In this document: positions 16,760-25,329 of the stretch, piece after piece | Layout of the letters: each line of letters opens with the position of its first letter | Numbering within the stretch: position 1 is the stretch's first letter | Assembly (NCBI GenBank): GCA_021162655.1 | Contig: JAGGYI010000139.1 | Coordinates: 1 to 42,458 of the forward strand | Direction of reading: 5' to 3' | DNA from: Anaerolineae bacterium | Lineage (GTDB): Bacteria; Chloroflexota; Anaerolineae; UBA1429 | DNA length: 42,458 bases | The notes under the pieces: generated by a model | Seen by the model: the letters and a program-made list of their open reading frames with translations, nothing else | Told to the model about the DNA's origin: nothing | The model's database searches: none | Translations under genes and position numbers: made by a program

Positions 16760-17155
16760 ATGGGTGACCACCAAAAGATCGTCGTGATGGCCTGCAAGCA
16801 TTCGGCGGGCGAGGCCTTGCGAGAGCTCCAACGGGAGGGATGGGCTCTGCCCGATGGGGTAGAGTGGGTGGAGTTACCCTGTGGCGGCAGTTTGGACGAG
16901 CTTCACATCCTGCGGGCTTTTGAAGCAGGGGCAGCGGCTGTGTTGGTCCTCGCCTGTTATCATGGGGCTTGCCGTTCGCTGGATGGTAGCCGTTGGGCAG
17001 AAAAGCGCGTCCAGGCTATTCAGGAGATGCTGGCCGAGATAGGTATTGAGCAGGATCGGTTGGAGTTTCGCAACATTGCCCCGACGATGCCGGCTGATCT
17101 GGCCAGCTGGGTCGAGGCATTGCACCGGCGGGTTTTGGCTCCGGCGGGGGAATAG
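16760..17155 (+). CDS. mvhD: MvhD-like hydrogenase iron-sulfur subunit, divergent
   Basis: The 131-residue protein of the MvhD/FrhD family normally carries a 2Fe-2S cluster and passes electrons between HdrA and its partner. Visible are ACKHSAGE, the LPCGGSLDELHILRAFEAGA block (MvhD: CSGRV...AF..GADGVLV) and ACYHGACRSLDGSRWAEKR (MvhD: GCHxGDCHYxxGN). Cysteines are kept but spacing and flanks are less standard than in the second MvhD of this cluster (23876). It lies 16 bp after the split HdrA pair and 20 bp before metV, the arrangement expected for a MetVF-HdrA-MvhD complex. Confidence 0.8.
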   Translation: MGDHQKIVVMACKHSAGEALRELQREGWALPDGVEWVELPCGGSLDELHILRAFEAGAAAVLVLACYHGACRSLDGSRWAEKRVQAIQEMLAEIGIEQDRLEFRNIAPTMPADLASWVEALHRRVLAPAGE

Positions 17156-17174
17156 TTGCCTACCAGGGGGAAAG

Positions 17175-17846
17175 ATGATCGTCGCGGAACGCAAGCCATT
17201 AAGCGAAATCATCGCCAAGGTTGAGGGATATAATCGCTTGCTGATAGTGGGATGTAATACCTGCGTGGCGGTTTGCCAGGCAGGAGGAGAAAAAGAAGTG
17301 GCCATGCTGGCCGCTGCATTGCGTCTACGCTTCCGCGATCGGCAACCTGCGATGGAGATCATCGAGCGTTCAGTGGAGCGGCAGTGTGAGGAGGAATTCA
17401 ACCAAGTGCTGGCTGAAGACATCGCTCATGCGGAAGCGGTCCTCTCGATGGCCTGTGGGGTGGGAGTGCAGACCCTGGTAGAACAGTTCCCCGATGCCAT
17501 CGTCTTGCCGGCGGTGAACACCAAGTTTATGGGGCGCCCGGAGGAACGGGGAGTTTGGTCGGAGCGTTGCATTGGCTGTGGTAACTGCGTGCTCGACAAG
17601 TTTGGAGGGATCTGCCCCATCACTCGCTGCGCCAAGAGCTTGCTCAATGGCCCTTGTGGAGGGTCCGAGAACGGTCGCTGCGAGGTGGATCCTGAGAACC
17701 TCGAGTGTGCCTGGCAGCTCATTTACGACCGCCTGGCACGCCTGGGCCAGCTGGATCGCCTTTTGGAGATTGAACCTCCAAAGGATTGGTCTACTGCGCG
17801 CTATGGCGGGCCGCGCAAGATCGTCCGGAAGGATATGGTTCTATGA
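17175..17846 (+). CDS. metV: MetV, zinc/iron-sulfur subunit of methylene-THF reductase
   Basis: The 223-residue protein of the methylene-THF reductase C-terminal-domain family is the MetV partner of acetogen MetF. It has two cysteine-rich parts: Cys27/30/34 in VGCNTCVAVC, and a ferredoxin-like RCIGCGNCVLDKFGGICP continuing through CAKSLLNGPCGG (Cys 132/135/138/147/152/161/169). In acetogens MetV docks MetF and receives electrons from Hdr-type or RnfC2-type partners. The ATG at 17175 follows a GGGGGAAAG ribosome site; upstream in-frame starts would overlap mvhD heavily. Its stop overlaps metF by 4 bp, so the two are probably translated in stoichiometric amounts. Confidence 0.9.
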   Translation: MIVAERKPLSEIIAKVEGYNRLLIVGCNTCVAVCQAGGEKEVAMLAAALRLRFRDRQPAMEIIERSVERQCEEEFNQVLAEDIAHAEAVLSMACGVGVQTLVEQFPDAIVLPAVNTKFMGRPEERGVWSERCIGCGNCVLDKFGGICPITRCAKSLLNGPCGGSENGRCEVDPENLECAWQLIYDRLARLGQLDRLLEIEPPKDWSTARYGGPRKIVRKDMVL

Positions 17847-18775
17847 AATCTGGCAGCAAGCTTGAACGTATCCTTGCCTCTGGCGCTTTTGCTGTGACGG
17901 CAGAGCTGGGTCCTCCAAAGGGGCCCGACGTCAGCGTTGTGATGCGCAAGATGGAGCTCCTGCGGGGCGTCTGCGATGCGATCAATGTGACGGATAACCA
18001 GACGGCAATTGTCCGTTTGAGCAGCGCAGCCACTTGTGCCCTCTTGCATCAGAACGGCCTCGAGCCAGTGATGCAGATGACCTGCCGCGACCGCAACCGT
18101 TTGGCTATTCAGTCGGATATCTTTGGGGCGGTTGCCTTGGGGATACGCAACCTGCTCTGTTTGACGGGCGATCATCAGGTTTTTGGTAATCACCCCACCG
18201 CCAAGAACGTGTACGATCTGGATTCGATCCAGCTCATCCAGATGGTTGCGCGAATGCGCGATGAGAGTGTAACAGCGGGCGGGGATCCAGTGGAAGGGGA
18301 GGTGCCCCTCTTTATTGGTGGGGCGGCGAATCCCTTTGGCGATCCCTTTGAGATGCGTGTGATTCGCCTGGCGAAAAAGGTGGCTGCGGGGGTAGATTTC
18401 ATTCAGACCCAGTGCATTTTTGACTTGCCGCGCTTTCGAGAGTGGATGAAGCGGGTGGTCGACCAGGGGTTGCATGAAAAGGTTTATATCCTTGCAGGGG
18501 TGATGCCCCTCAAGTCCGTTGGGGCAGCTCGCTACATCAATAGGAACGTGCCTGGTTTTTCTGTGCCCAATTCCATTATCAAGAGGATGCGGGCAGCTGG
18601 CAAAGGGAAAAAGGCCCGAGAGGAAGGGATCAAGATTTGTGCCGAGATGATCCAGGAGCTACGCGAGATCGAGGGAGTGCGCGGGGTGCATATCATGGCC
18701 GTAGAGTGGGAAGAGGCGATTCGTCCCATTGTCGAGCGGGCGGGCCTCTTGCCTCGCCCTTCCCTGGAGGATTGA
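17843..18775 (+). CDS. metF: Methylenetetrahydrofolate reductase, MetF
   Basis: This 310-residue TIM-barrel flavoenzyme reduces methylene-THF to methyl-THF, the last step of the methyl branch. Recognisable blocks are VTAELGPPKGPDVSVV near the N-terminus, DAINVTDNQTAIVRLSS, MTCRDRNRLAIQSDIFGA, NLLCLTGDHQVFG, GVDFIQTQCIFD and ILAGVMPLKSVGAARYIN. It is the MetF type that works with MetV. The start overlaps the metV stop (ATGA), with GGAAGGAT upstream. In Moorella, MetVF forms a complex with HdrABC and MvhD. Here the neighbours are Hdr-like and MvhD-like proteins but no HdrB. Confidence 0.95.
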   Translation: MKSGSKLERILASGAFAVTAELGPPKGPDVSVVMRKMELLRGVCDAINVTDNQTAIVRLSSAATCALLHQNGLEPVMQMTCRDRNRLAIQSDIFGAVALGIRNLLCLTGDHQVFGNHPTAKNVYDLDSIQLIQMVARMRDESVTAGGDPVEGEVPLFIGGAANPFGDPFEMRVIRLAKKVAAGVDFIQTQCIFDLPRFREWMKRVVDQGLHEKVYILAGVMPLKSVGAARYINRNVPGFSVPNSIIKRMRAAGKGKKAREEGIKICAEMIQELREIEGVRGVHIMAVEWEEAIRPIVERAGLLPRPSLED

Positions 18776-18828
18776 GACCTGTTCTGGCAGTGGCAGCCTG
18801 AAGGCGATTATGGATGAGAGGTCAGAAA

Positions 18829-19308
18829 ATGGCGGAGCTGAAAAAGGGAGTTGACCCGAATTTCAAATACGATGTCGCCGCGCAACCTGGTGGGGAGCAG
18901 ATCAAGGTATGCTATTCCTGTGGTACATGCACAGCAGCATGCCCTGTAACGGATGTAGACCCCCGTTACAGCCCGAGGAAGATCATCCGCCAGGTGTTAT
19001 TGGGGCTACGTGAAGAGGTGCTCTCGAGCGAACTGCTTTGGTATTGTGAGACGTGTTATACCTGTTCTGCCTATTGCCCCCAAAACGTCAAGTTTGGCGA
19101 TGTCATGCGGGCTCTTCGAGAGATGGCCGTGGCGGAGGGCTACTTTAAGCCCGAGTTCTTGGAGCGCATGCGCAAGGTGGACCATTTGGCCCATGCTGTC
19201 CGGTTGGATCTTGTCCGTGCTGCTTTGGAGGCCAAGGATCAGCCGGAGGTTTCTCTCGAGGCGGCTCTGCCAGAGATTACAAAGAAGCTCAAAGAGACGA
19301 CGGTCTAG
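18829..19308 (+). CDS. hdrC: HdrC-like ferredoxin subunit
   Basis: The 159-residue protein has two 4Fe-4S motifs: CYSCGTCTAACPVTDVDP (Cys 28/31/34/38) and CETCYTCSAYCP (73/76/79/83). Around them are the HdrC-typical SPRKIIRQVLLGL and a helical C-terminus. HdrC normally bridges HdrA to HdrB, the subunit with CCG motifs that reduces disulfides or other acceptors. No hdrB is encoded anywhere in the window, so the acceptor here is probably different. The ATG at 18829 has AGAGGTC at good spacing; an ATG at 18814 is an in-frame alternative adding five residues. It sits 36 bp before the giant HdrA fusion. Confidence 0.88.
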   Translation: MAELKKGVDPNFKYDVAAQPGGEQIKVCYSCGTCTAACPVTDVDPRYSPRKIIRQVLLGLREEVLSSELLWYCETCYTCSAYCPQNVKFGDVMRALREMAVAEGYFKPEFLERMRKVDHLAHAVRLDLVRAALEAKDQPEVSLEAALPEITKKLKETTV

Positions 19309-19343
19309 TTATCCAAGGGCGATATAGTATAGGGGAAGGTTGC

Positions 19344-22300
19344 ATGGATTCTCAGCCTGATCGTGTAGTCGGTTCCGTCCTGGTGGTGGGTGGCGGCATT
19401 GCTGGCATCCAAGCCTCGTTGGACCTCGCCGATTCTGGCTACAAGGTCTACTTGCTGGAGAGCTCGCCGGCAATCGGCGGGACGATGTCTCAGCTGGATA
19501 AGACCTTTCCCACAAACGATTGTTCGATGTGCATCCTCTCGCCCAAGGTGGTCGAGTGTGCACGCCACCTGAATATCGAACTGATCACTTGGTCGGAGCT
19601 CGATGCTGTCGAGGGCAAAGCGGGTGATTTTCGGGTGCGCATTCGGCACAAGCCGCGGTTTGTCGATCCCCAAAAGTGTACGGGATGTGCAGAGTGCTTG
19701 AGCGTTTGCCCCATCAAGGTGCCCGGGGAGTTTGACGAGGGGATAGGGTTGCGAACGGCAATCTATCGTCCCTATCCGCAGGCAGTGCCGAACATTATGG
19801 TGATCGATAAGCGAGGAGTCTCTCCCTGCAAGGCAGCTTGTCCAGCGGGGACCAGCGCCCAAGGCTATATCGCTCTTATTGCCCAGGGACGTTATGCAGA
19901 GGCCCTGGAGCTGAGCCGCAAGGCGAATCCTTTCACTTCGGTTTGTGGGCGGGTCTGTTACCATCCCTGTGAATCCGTCTGCAGCCGCCAACTTTTGGGA
20001 GAGGAGCCCGTCTCCATCGCAGGGTTGAAGCGCTTTATGGCTGATTGGGCGGCTGAGCACGGCGATGCTCCTGTGGAGCCGGTGCCCGTCACCCGGAAGG
20101 AGCGGGTGGCCATTGTGGGGGCTGGCCCCTGTGGGTTGACGGCGGCCCAGGACCTGGCGATGTTGGGCTATGCGGTGACCGTCTATGAGGCCAAGCCCAA
20201 GCCGGGAGGCATGTTGCGCTACGGCATCCCTGATTATCGCTTGCCTCAGCATATCTTGGATCAGGAGATCAAGCGGATCACCGATCTGGGGGTCAAGATC
20301 CTCACCAATACCCCGGTTACCGATTTGGAGGCCCTCCAAAAAGAGTATGATGCTGTCCTCCTCAGTGTTGGAGCACACAAGGCGCCGAGCTTGCGGATAG
20401 AGGGGGAGGACCTGCCGGGGGTTTACTCGGCCATCGATTTCCTCTATCGCATCAATTCGGGAGAGCGGCCCGACGTTGGCAAGAAGGTCATCGTGGTGGG
20501 CGGTGGCAATACGGCTATCGATGCCGCCCGTTGTTCTCGTCGTTTGGGGGCAGAGGTCACTATCGTCTATCGGCGTTCTCGTGCCGAGATGCCAGCTCAC
20601 CCGTTTGAGGTGGAGGAGGCTGAGGCTGAGGGAGTAGAGATTCAGTTCCTCACCAATCCGGTGCGCATCTTGGGCGAGGATGGCCAAGTGCAAGGGGTAG
20701 AGCTGGTGCGTATGCGCTTGGGCGAGCCCGATGAGAGCGGGCGGCGGCGTCCTCTGCCCATTGAGGGTTCCAACTTTACCATGGAGGCGGATACGGTCAT
20801 CCTGGCCATTGGTCAAGTTCCTGATACTTCTTTCCTCCCTGAGGATGTGCAGGTAACTCGGCGCGGTGTGATCGTGCACGACGAAGAGTCGTTGGCGACA
20901 AGCCGCAAGGGCGTTTTCGCTGCTGGCGATGCAGCAACGGGTCCGCGCAGCGCCGTTGAGGCCATTGGCATGGGACATCGAGCGGCCGAGTCCATTCATC
21001 GCTATCTCTCGGGCGAAGAGGTGCGCTTCCTTCCACGTATCGCCCCTGAGGATGTGGTTGTGCTGAATCGGGAAGAGGTTGCTCGCAGGGTGGCTCGAGG
21101 GGAGGTAGCACGCCGGCCGCGAGCTAAGATGCCCGAGCTTTCCATTGAAGAGCGCCTGCGAGGATTTGATGAGGTAGCTCTGGGCTTTACGGAGGAGCAG
21201 GCTCTTGCGGAGGCTCAGCGTTGCCTTGCCTGTGGAGTGTGCTCCGAGTGTTATCGTTGTGTGGATGCCTGTAAGCCCCAAGCGATCGATCACTCGATGA
21301 AGGAAAGCTACAGCGAGCTGAATGTTGGGGCGATCCTCATCGCCACCGGGTTCGACGAGTTCGATGCACGGCGCAAGTACGAGCTGGGGTACAGCCGCTT
21401 CAAAGATGTGGTAACGAGCATCGAGTTTGAGAGGATTCTCTCGGCCTCTGGGCCTTATGAAGGGCATGTGGTTCGTCCTTCGGATGGCAGGTCTCCTCGG
21501 AGGATCGCTTTCCTCCAGTGCGTGGGCTCTCGAGATCGGCAGTGTGGGAACACGTACTGTTCTTCCGTCTGTTGCATGTATGCCATCAAAGAGGCGGTCA
21601 TCGCCAAAGAGCATGACCATCAGATCGAGCCCACCATCTTTTTCATGGACATGCGGGCCTATGGCAAGGATTTTGACAAGTACTATGAGCGTGCCCGCGA
21701 TGAGCACGGGGTGCGCTTTGTGCGGGCCCGAGTAGCCAAGGTGGATGAGGGAAGCGACGGTCGACTGCGGGTGGCCTATACCACCGAGGATGATCGCCTC
21801 ATCTATGAAGAGTTTGATATGGTTGTTCTCTCGGTGGGGCTAGAGCCTTCCAAAGGGACTAGGGAGCTCATCAAAAAGCTGGGCTTGCGCCAGGCAGAGG
21901 GAGGCTTTTGCTACACGGACGAATTCCATCCACTCAGGACCTCGCGAGAGGGAATTTTCGTCTGTGGTGTGGCCAGCGGCCCCAAAGATATTCCTGAGAC
22001 GGTGGTGCAGGCCAGCGGGGCCGCAGCTGAAGCGGCTGCGTTGTTGGCCCCTGCGAGGAACACCCTGACAAAGGAGAAAGAGTATCCGCCCGAGCGCGAT
22101 ATTTCAGGAGATCCGCCTCGGGTGGGCGTGTTCGTCTGCCACTGTGGTATCAACATCGCGGGCGTGGTGGACGTAGAAGCTGTGCGCGCCTATGCAGAGA
22201 CGCTGCCCTACGTTGTCTATGCGGGGCGCAATCTCTTTACCTGCTCTCAGGATACTCAAGAGTCGATCAAGGAGATCATCGAAGAGTATCAGCTCAACCG

Positions 22301-23837
22301 CGTGGTGGTGGCCTCTTGCTCACCGCGTACCCATGAGCCACTCTTCCAAGAGACGATTCGTGAGGTGGGGCTGAACCCCTATCTCTTTGAGCTGGCCAAC
22401 ATACGCGATCAGTGCTCTTGGGTGCATATGGATGAGCCAGAAAAGGCCACGGAAAAGGCCAAAGATCTGGTGCGCATGGCCGTCTCGCGAGTGGTGAACA
22501 ATAGGCCTCTATATGGGCAGCCTCTGCCAGTGACCCATAGTGCGCTGGTGATCGGAGGCGGAGTGGCGGGGATGACGGCGGCTCTCAAAGTGGCTGGCCA
22601 GGGATATGAGGTCTATTTGGTTGAGCGCGAGATGGAATTGGGTGGCAATGCCCAGCAGGTCTATGCCACGCTGCGCAATGATAACGTGCAAGAGATGTTG
22701 GCCAAGATGCGTGAGCAGGTCTACGCGCATCCGTTGATCCATGTCTACACCGGCGCGACCGTCAAGAAAGTGGATGGCTTTGTGGGGAATTTCCAGAGCC
22801 TCATCGAGCGCCGGGCGAATGGTAGTGGCCCTGAAGAAATTGAAGTCAAGCATGGTGTGGTCATCATCGCCACGGGGGCCCAGGAACGGAAAACCTCAGC
22901 CTATCTCTATGGCCAGGATCCTCGCGTGATGACCCAGCGGGAGCTGGAGGGGGCTTTGGCCAAAGGGGAGTTCTCTCTGCCACCGCGGGGTACTGTGGTG
23001 ATGATTCAGTGTGTGGAATCCCGTACCCCTGAACATCCCTACTGTAGCCGGGTATGTTGCTCGGAGGCTCTAAAGAATGCCATCGCCCTCAAGAAGCGCT
23101 ACCCAGAGAGCAACATTTATATCCTTTATCGGGATATTCGCAGCTACGGCTTGCGCGAGCGATATTACCAACAGGCCCGTGATATGGGAGTGCTCTTTGT
23201 GCGCTACGACCTCGAGCCCGACGAGCAGGGGCGTGGCGGACTCCCCATAGTGGAGAAGCGGGGGGATCGCCTTACGGTGCGGGTATATGACTATATCTTG
23301 GGTCGAGAGATCGAGCTAGAGCCGGATGCCCTTGTGCTCAGCGTGGGCATTGCTCCGCGCGAGGATGCTGAAGATCTGGCCATGATGCTCAAAGTCCCCC
23401 TGAATGAAGAGCAGTTCTTCCTTGAGGCCCATATGAAGCTTCGCCCTGTCGAATTTGCTACAGAGGGCGTCTTTTTGGCTGGTATGGCTCATGGGCCCAA
23501 GTTCATCGACGAGGCGATCGCGCAAGCCAGTGCTGCTGCCTCTCGGGCCTGCACTGTGCTGGCAAAAGAGCAGTTGATGTCTGTAGGTACGGTGGCGCAT
23601 GTGGATCAGCTCAAGTGCGTGGCCTGTGGGGATTGTGTAAACATCTGCCCTTACCAGGCCATTGAGCTGGTACACAAAGAGGTGACTAGGCGCAACTGGA
23701 AAGATTGTGCAGAGGTGAACCCCGCTCTTTGCAAGGGGTGTGGGGCCTGCGCTGCAGCTTGTCGTTCGGGATGCATCACCCTTGATGGGTTCGATGATGT
23801 TCAAATCATGGCCCAGATCTCGGCGTTGGTGCCCTGA
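19344..23837 (+). CDS. hdrA: Giant HdrA-GltD-HdrA fusion (1497 residues)
   Basis: Three flavoprotein units lie on one chain. Residues 1-905 are an HdrA: FAD motif VVGGGIAGIQAS (14-25), CSMCILSPK (60-68), ferredoxin CTGCAECLSVCP (112-123), and FLQCVGSRDRQCGN onward. About residues 150-575 are an insert matching the NADPH-glutamate synthase small subunit: Cys 162/166 and 201/205/209/213, FAD VAIVGAGPCGLTAA (255-268) and NAD(P) VIVVGGGNTAIDAA (382-395). HdrA resumes with six cysteines (627-643). Residues 925-1497 are a second, complete HdrA: VFVCHCGINIAG (929-940), FAD IGGGVAGMTAA (1070-1080) and two 4Fe-4S motifs (1425-1435, 1463-1473). It should take electrons from NAD(P)H and divide or join them with ferredoxin and MetVF; this is inference. 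GGGGAAGG precedes the ATG. Confidence 0.9.
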   Translation: MDSQPDRVVGSVLVVGGGIAGIQASLDLADSGYKVYLLESSPAIGGTMSQLDKTFPTNDCSMCILSPKVVECARHLNIELITWSELDAVEGKAGDFRVRIRHKPRFVDPQKCTGCAECLSVCPIKVPGEFDEGIGLRTAIYRPYPQAVPNIMVIDKRGVSPCKAACPAGTSAQGYIALIAQGRYAEALELSRKANPFTSVCGRVCYHPCESVCSRQLLGEEPVSIAGLKRFMADWAAEHGDAPVEPVPVTRKERVAIVGAGPCGLTAAQDLAMLGYAVTVYEAKPKPGGMLRYGIPDYRLPQHILDQEIKRITDLGVKILTNTPVTDLEALQKEYDAVLLSVGAHKAPSLRIEGEDLPGVYSAIDFLYRINSGERPDVGKKVIVVGGGNTAIDAARCSRRLGAEVTIVYRRSRAEMPAHPFEVEEAEAEGVEIQFLTNPVRILGEDGQVQGVELVRMRLGEPDESGRRRPLPIEGSNFTMEADTVILAIGQVPDTSFLPEDVQVTRRGVIVHDEESLATSRKGVFAAGDAATGPRSAVEAIGMGHRAAESIHRYLSGEEVRFLPRIAPEDVVVLNREEVARRVARGEVARRPRAKMPELSIEERLRGFDEVALGFTEEQALAEAQRCLACGVCSECYRCVDACKPQAIDHSMKESYSELNVGAILIATGFDEFDARRKYELGYSRFKDVVTSIEFERILSASGPYEGHVVRPSDGRSPRRIAFLQCVGSRDRQCGNTYCSSVCCMYAIKEAVIAKEHDHQIEPTIFFMDMRAYGKDFDKYYERARDEHGVRFVRARVAKVDEGSDGRLRVAYTTEDDRLIYEEFDMVVLSVGLEPSKGTRELIKKLGLRQAEGGFCYTDEFHPLRTSREGIFVCGVASGPKDIPETVVQASGAAAEAAALLAPARNTLTKEKEYPPERDISGDPPRVGVFVCHCGINIAGVVDVEAVRAYAETLPYVVYAGRNLFTCSQDTQESIKEIIEEYQLNRVVVASCSPRTHEPLFQETIREVGLNPYLFELANIRDQCSWVHMDEPEKATEKAKDLVRMAVSRVVNNRPLYGQPLPVTHSALVIGGGVAGMTAALKVAGQGYEVYLVEREMELGGNAQQVYATLRNDNVQEMLAKMREQVYAHPLIHVYTGATVKKVDGFVGNFQSLIERRANGSGPEEIEVKHGVVIIATGAQERKTSAYLYGQDPRVMTQRELEGALAKGEFSLPPRGTVVMIQCVESRTPEHPYCSRVCCSEALKNAIALKKRYPESNIYILYRDIRSYGLRERYYQQARDMGVLFVRYDLEPDEQGRGGLPIVEKRGDRLTVRVYDYILGREIELEPDALVLSVGIAPREDAEDLAMMLKVPLNEEQFFLEAHMKLRPVEFATEGVFLAGMAHGPKFIDEAIAQASAAASRACTVLAKEQLMSVGTVAHVDQLKCVACGDCVNICPYQAIELVHKEVTRRNWKDCAEVNPALCKGCGACAAACRSGCITLDGFDDVQIMAQISALVP

Positions 23838-23875
23838 ACTGAGGCTGAAAAGAGCGATCCTTCTGAGGGATATAG

Positions 23876-24346
23876 ATGATGAGTGCTCAAGAGATACCGC
23901 CGGATTGGGAACCCAAGATTTTGGCTTTTCTCTGCAATTGGTGTTCCTACGCTGGTGCAGACTTGGCAGGGACTTCGCGAATTCAATATCCCCCTAACGT
24001 GCGCATCATTCGTGTGCCCTGCTCGGGCAGGGTGAATCCCATCTTTATCGTAGAGGCTTTGCGCCAGGGGGCGGATGGCGTGCTGGTCTCGGGGTGCCAT
24101 CCGGGGGATTGTCATTACCTGGCGGGGAACTACTATGCGCGGCGGCGCTTTGCCCTGTTGCAACGCTATTTAGAGTATCTGGGCATTGAACCGGGCCGGG
24201 TGCAGTTTTCCTGGGTATCAGCCTCGGAGGGAGGGCGTTTCGCCGAGGTTGTCACCAAGGTGACCGAGGATGTGCGCAAACTGGGGCCGTTGCGTCGATT
24301 GAATATCAAGGCGGCATCCCTAACACAAGAGGGTGAAGCAGGGTAA
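23876..24346 (+). CDS. mvhD: MvhD-family hydrogenase iron-sulfur subunit
   Basis: The 156-residue protein matches MvhD closely: FLCNWCSYAGADLAGTSRIQ, then RVPCSGRVNPIFIVEALRQG, GADGVLVSGCHPGDCHYLAG and NYYARRR. MvhD binds a 2Fe-2S cluster and connects HdrA to its electron donor, a hydrogenase in methanogens or a FlxABC-type NADH module in bacteria such as Desulfovibrio. The gene follows the giant HdrA by 38 bp and precedes three Flx/Asr-like subunits, so the donor is probably the latter. ATG codons at 23876 and 23879 are both served by GAGGGA. It is a better family match than the MvhD at 16760. Confidence 0.92.
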   Translation: MMSAQEIPPDWEPKILAFLCNWCSYAGADLAGTSRIQYPPNVRIIRVPCSGRVNPIFIVEALRQGADGVLVSGCHPGDCHYLAGNYYARRRFALLQRYLEYLGIEPGRVQFSWVSASEGGRFAEVVTKVTEDVRKLGPLRRLNIKAASLTQEGEAG

Positions 24347-24347
24347 G

Positions 24348-25298
24348 ATGAGCACACTTGAGCAAGGGATCCAGAAACAGATAGCGGATTGGCTACGCTC
24401 GGGGGAGATTGAGCTTTTCATCGGATATGAGGCAGGGACCGTGCCGCTTCAGGCAACGCCCGCTTTTATTCGTCGGCCCGAGGATGTGGGGCGGCTCATT
24501 TGGGATGCGACATGTGAGAATAATTTGGCGGTCTTTTTGCCCAGGTACAAGGGCAAAAAGGTGGGCATCATGGTCAAGGGCTGTGATGCGCGTGCGGTGG
24601 TGGGCCTGATTCAAGAGAGGCAGGCCGTGCGCGAAGACTTGCGCATCGTAGGAGTGAGTTGTCCGGGCGTGGTGGATCCCAAAAAGGTGGCTGAGCGTCT
24701 GGGAGTGGCTGTCGAGGATATCGAGGAAGCTAAGGTGGAGGGTTCCCAGGTGCTCGTCGATGGGCAGTCCTTACCCCTTGAGGAAGTGATTTATGACCTT
24801 TGTCAAGCCTGCGACCGTCATAACCCGATCATTTTCGATGTGCATCTAGGGGAGGAAATTCCAGAGGACCCCGAACGGGATCCGTTTGCACATGTGCGGG
24901 AGATCGAAGCCCTTTCCCCTGAGGAGCGCTGGGAGCGTTTTCGGCAAGAGGTAGAGCGTTGTAATCTCTGTTATGCCTGTAGGAATGCCTGTCCCCTTTG
25001 CTATTGTAATATCTGCTTTGTCGATCGGACGATGCCGCGCTGGGTCTATCAGACGACCCGTCCTGAGGATGTGCAGTTTTTCCAGATTATGCGGACGTTC
25101 CATTTAGCTGGGCGCTGTGTGGGCTGTGGCGCTTGTACGAGGGCCTGCCCTCAGGGGGTCAACCTGCGCCTCTTTTTGGACAAGCTGCGTAAGGACACGC
25201 TGGAGCTCTTTGGCTATGATGCCGGGGTAGATCCGGAGGCCAAGCCGCCGTTAACGACGTATCGTGAGGACGATTATAACGATTTCATCATGGGCTAA
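24348..25298 (+). CDS. 4Fe-4S dicluster electron-transfer subunit (FlxC/FrhB-like)
   Basis: The 316-residue protein has an N-terminal domain similar to F420-hydrogenase beta or related subunits (GIMVKGCDARAVVGLIQER, VGVSCPGVVDPKK). A cysteine-rich region CNLCYACRNACPLCYC (205-220) with NIC at 221-223 follows, then a classical 4Fe-4S motif CVGCGACTRACP (257-268). It probably wires the NAD(P)H-oxidising subunit to MvhD and HdrA. A GTG at 24333 is an in-frame alternative overlapping mvhD by 14 bp. The ATG at 24348 is preferred; it begins just after the mvhD stop. FlxC is used by analogy with bacterial Flx-Hdr clusters and exact orthology is not established. Confidence 0.8.
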   Translation: MSTLEQGIQKQIADWLRSGEIELFIGYEAGTVPLQATPAFIRRPEDVGRLIWDATCENNLAVFLPRYKGKKVGIMVKGCDARAVVGLIQERQAVREDLRIVGVSCPGVVDPKKVAERLGVAVEDIEEAKVEGSQVLVDGQSLPLEEVIYDLCQACDRHNPIIFDVHLGEEIPEDPERDPFAHVREIEALSPEERWERFRQEVERCNLCYACRNACPLCYCNICFVDRTMPRWVYQTTRPEDVQFFQIMRTFHLAGRCVGCGACTRACPQGVNLRLFLDKLRKDTLELFGYDAGVDPEAKPPLTTYREDDYNDFIMG

Positions 25299-25329
25299 AG
25301 TTCCTGATCAAGATGAGGAGACGAGAGCT

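Noticed and set aside
19305-21707. An 800-codon open frame on the minus strand opposite the giant HdrA gene
   Set aside because: The protein has no recognisable family features and is rich in His/Arg/Leu typical of antisense frames in GC-rich codon-biased DNA. The plus strand carries clear catalytic motifs throughout.
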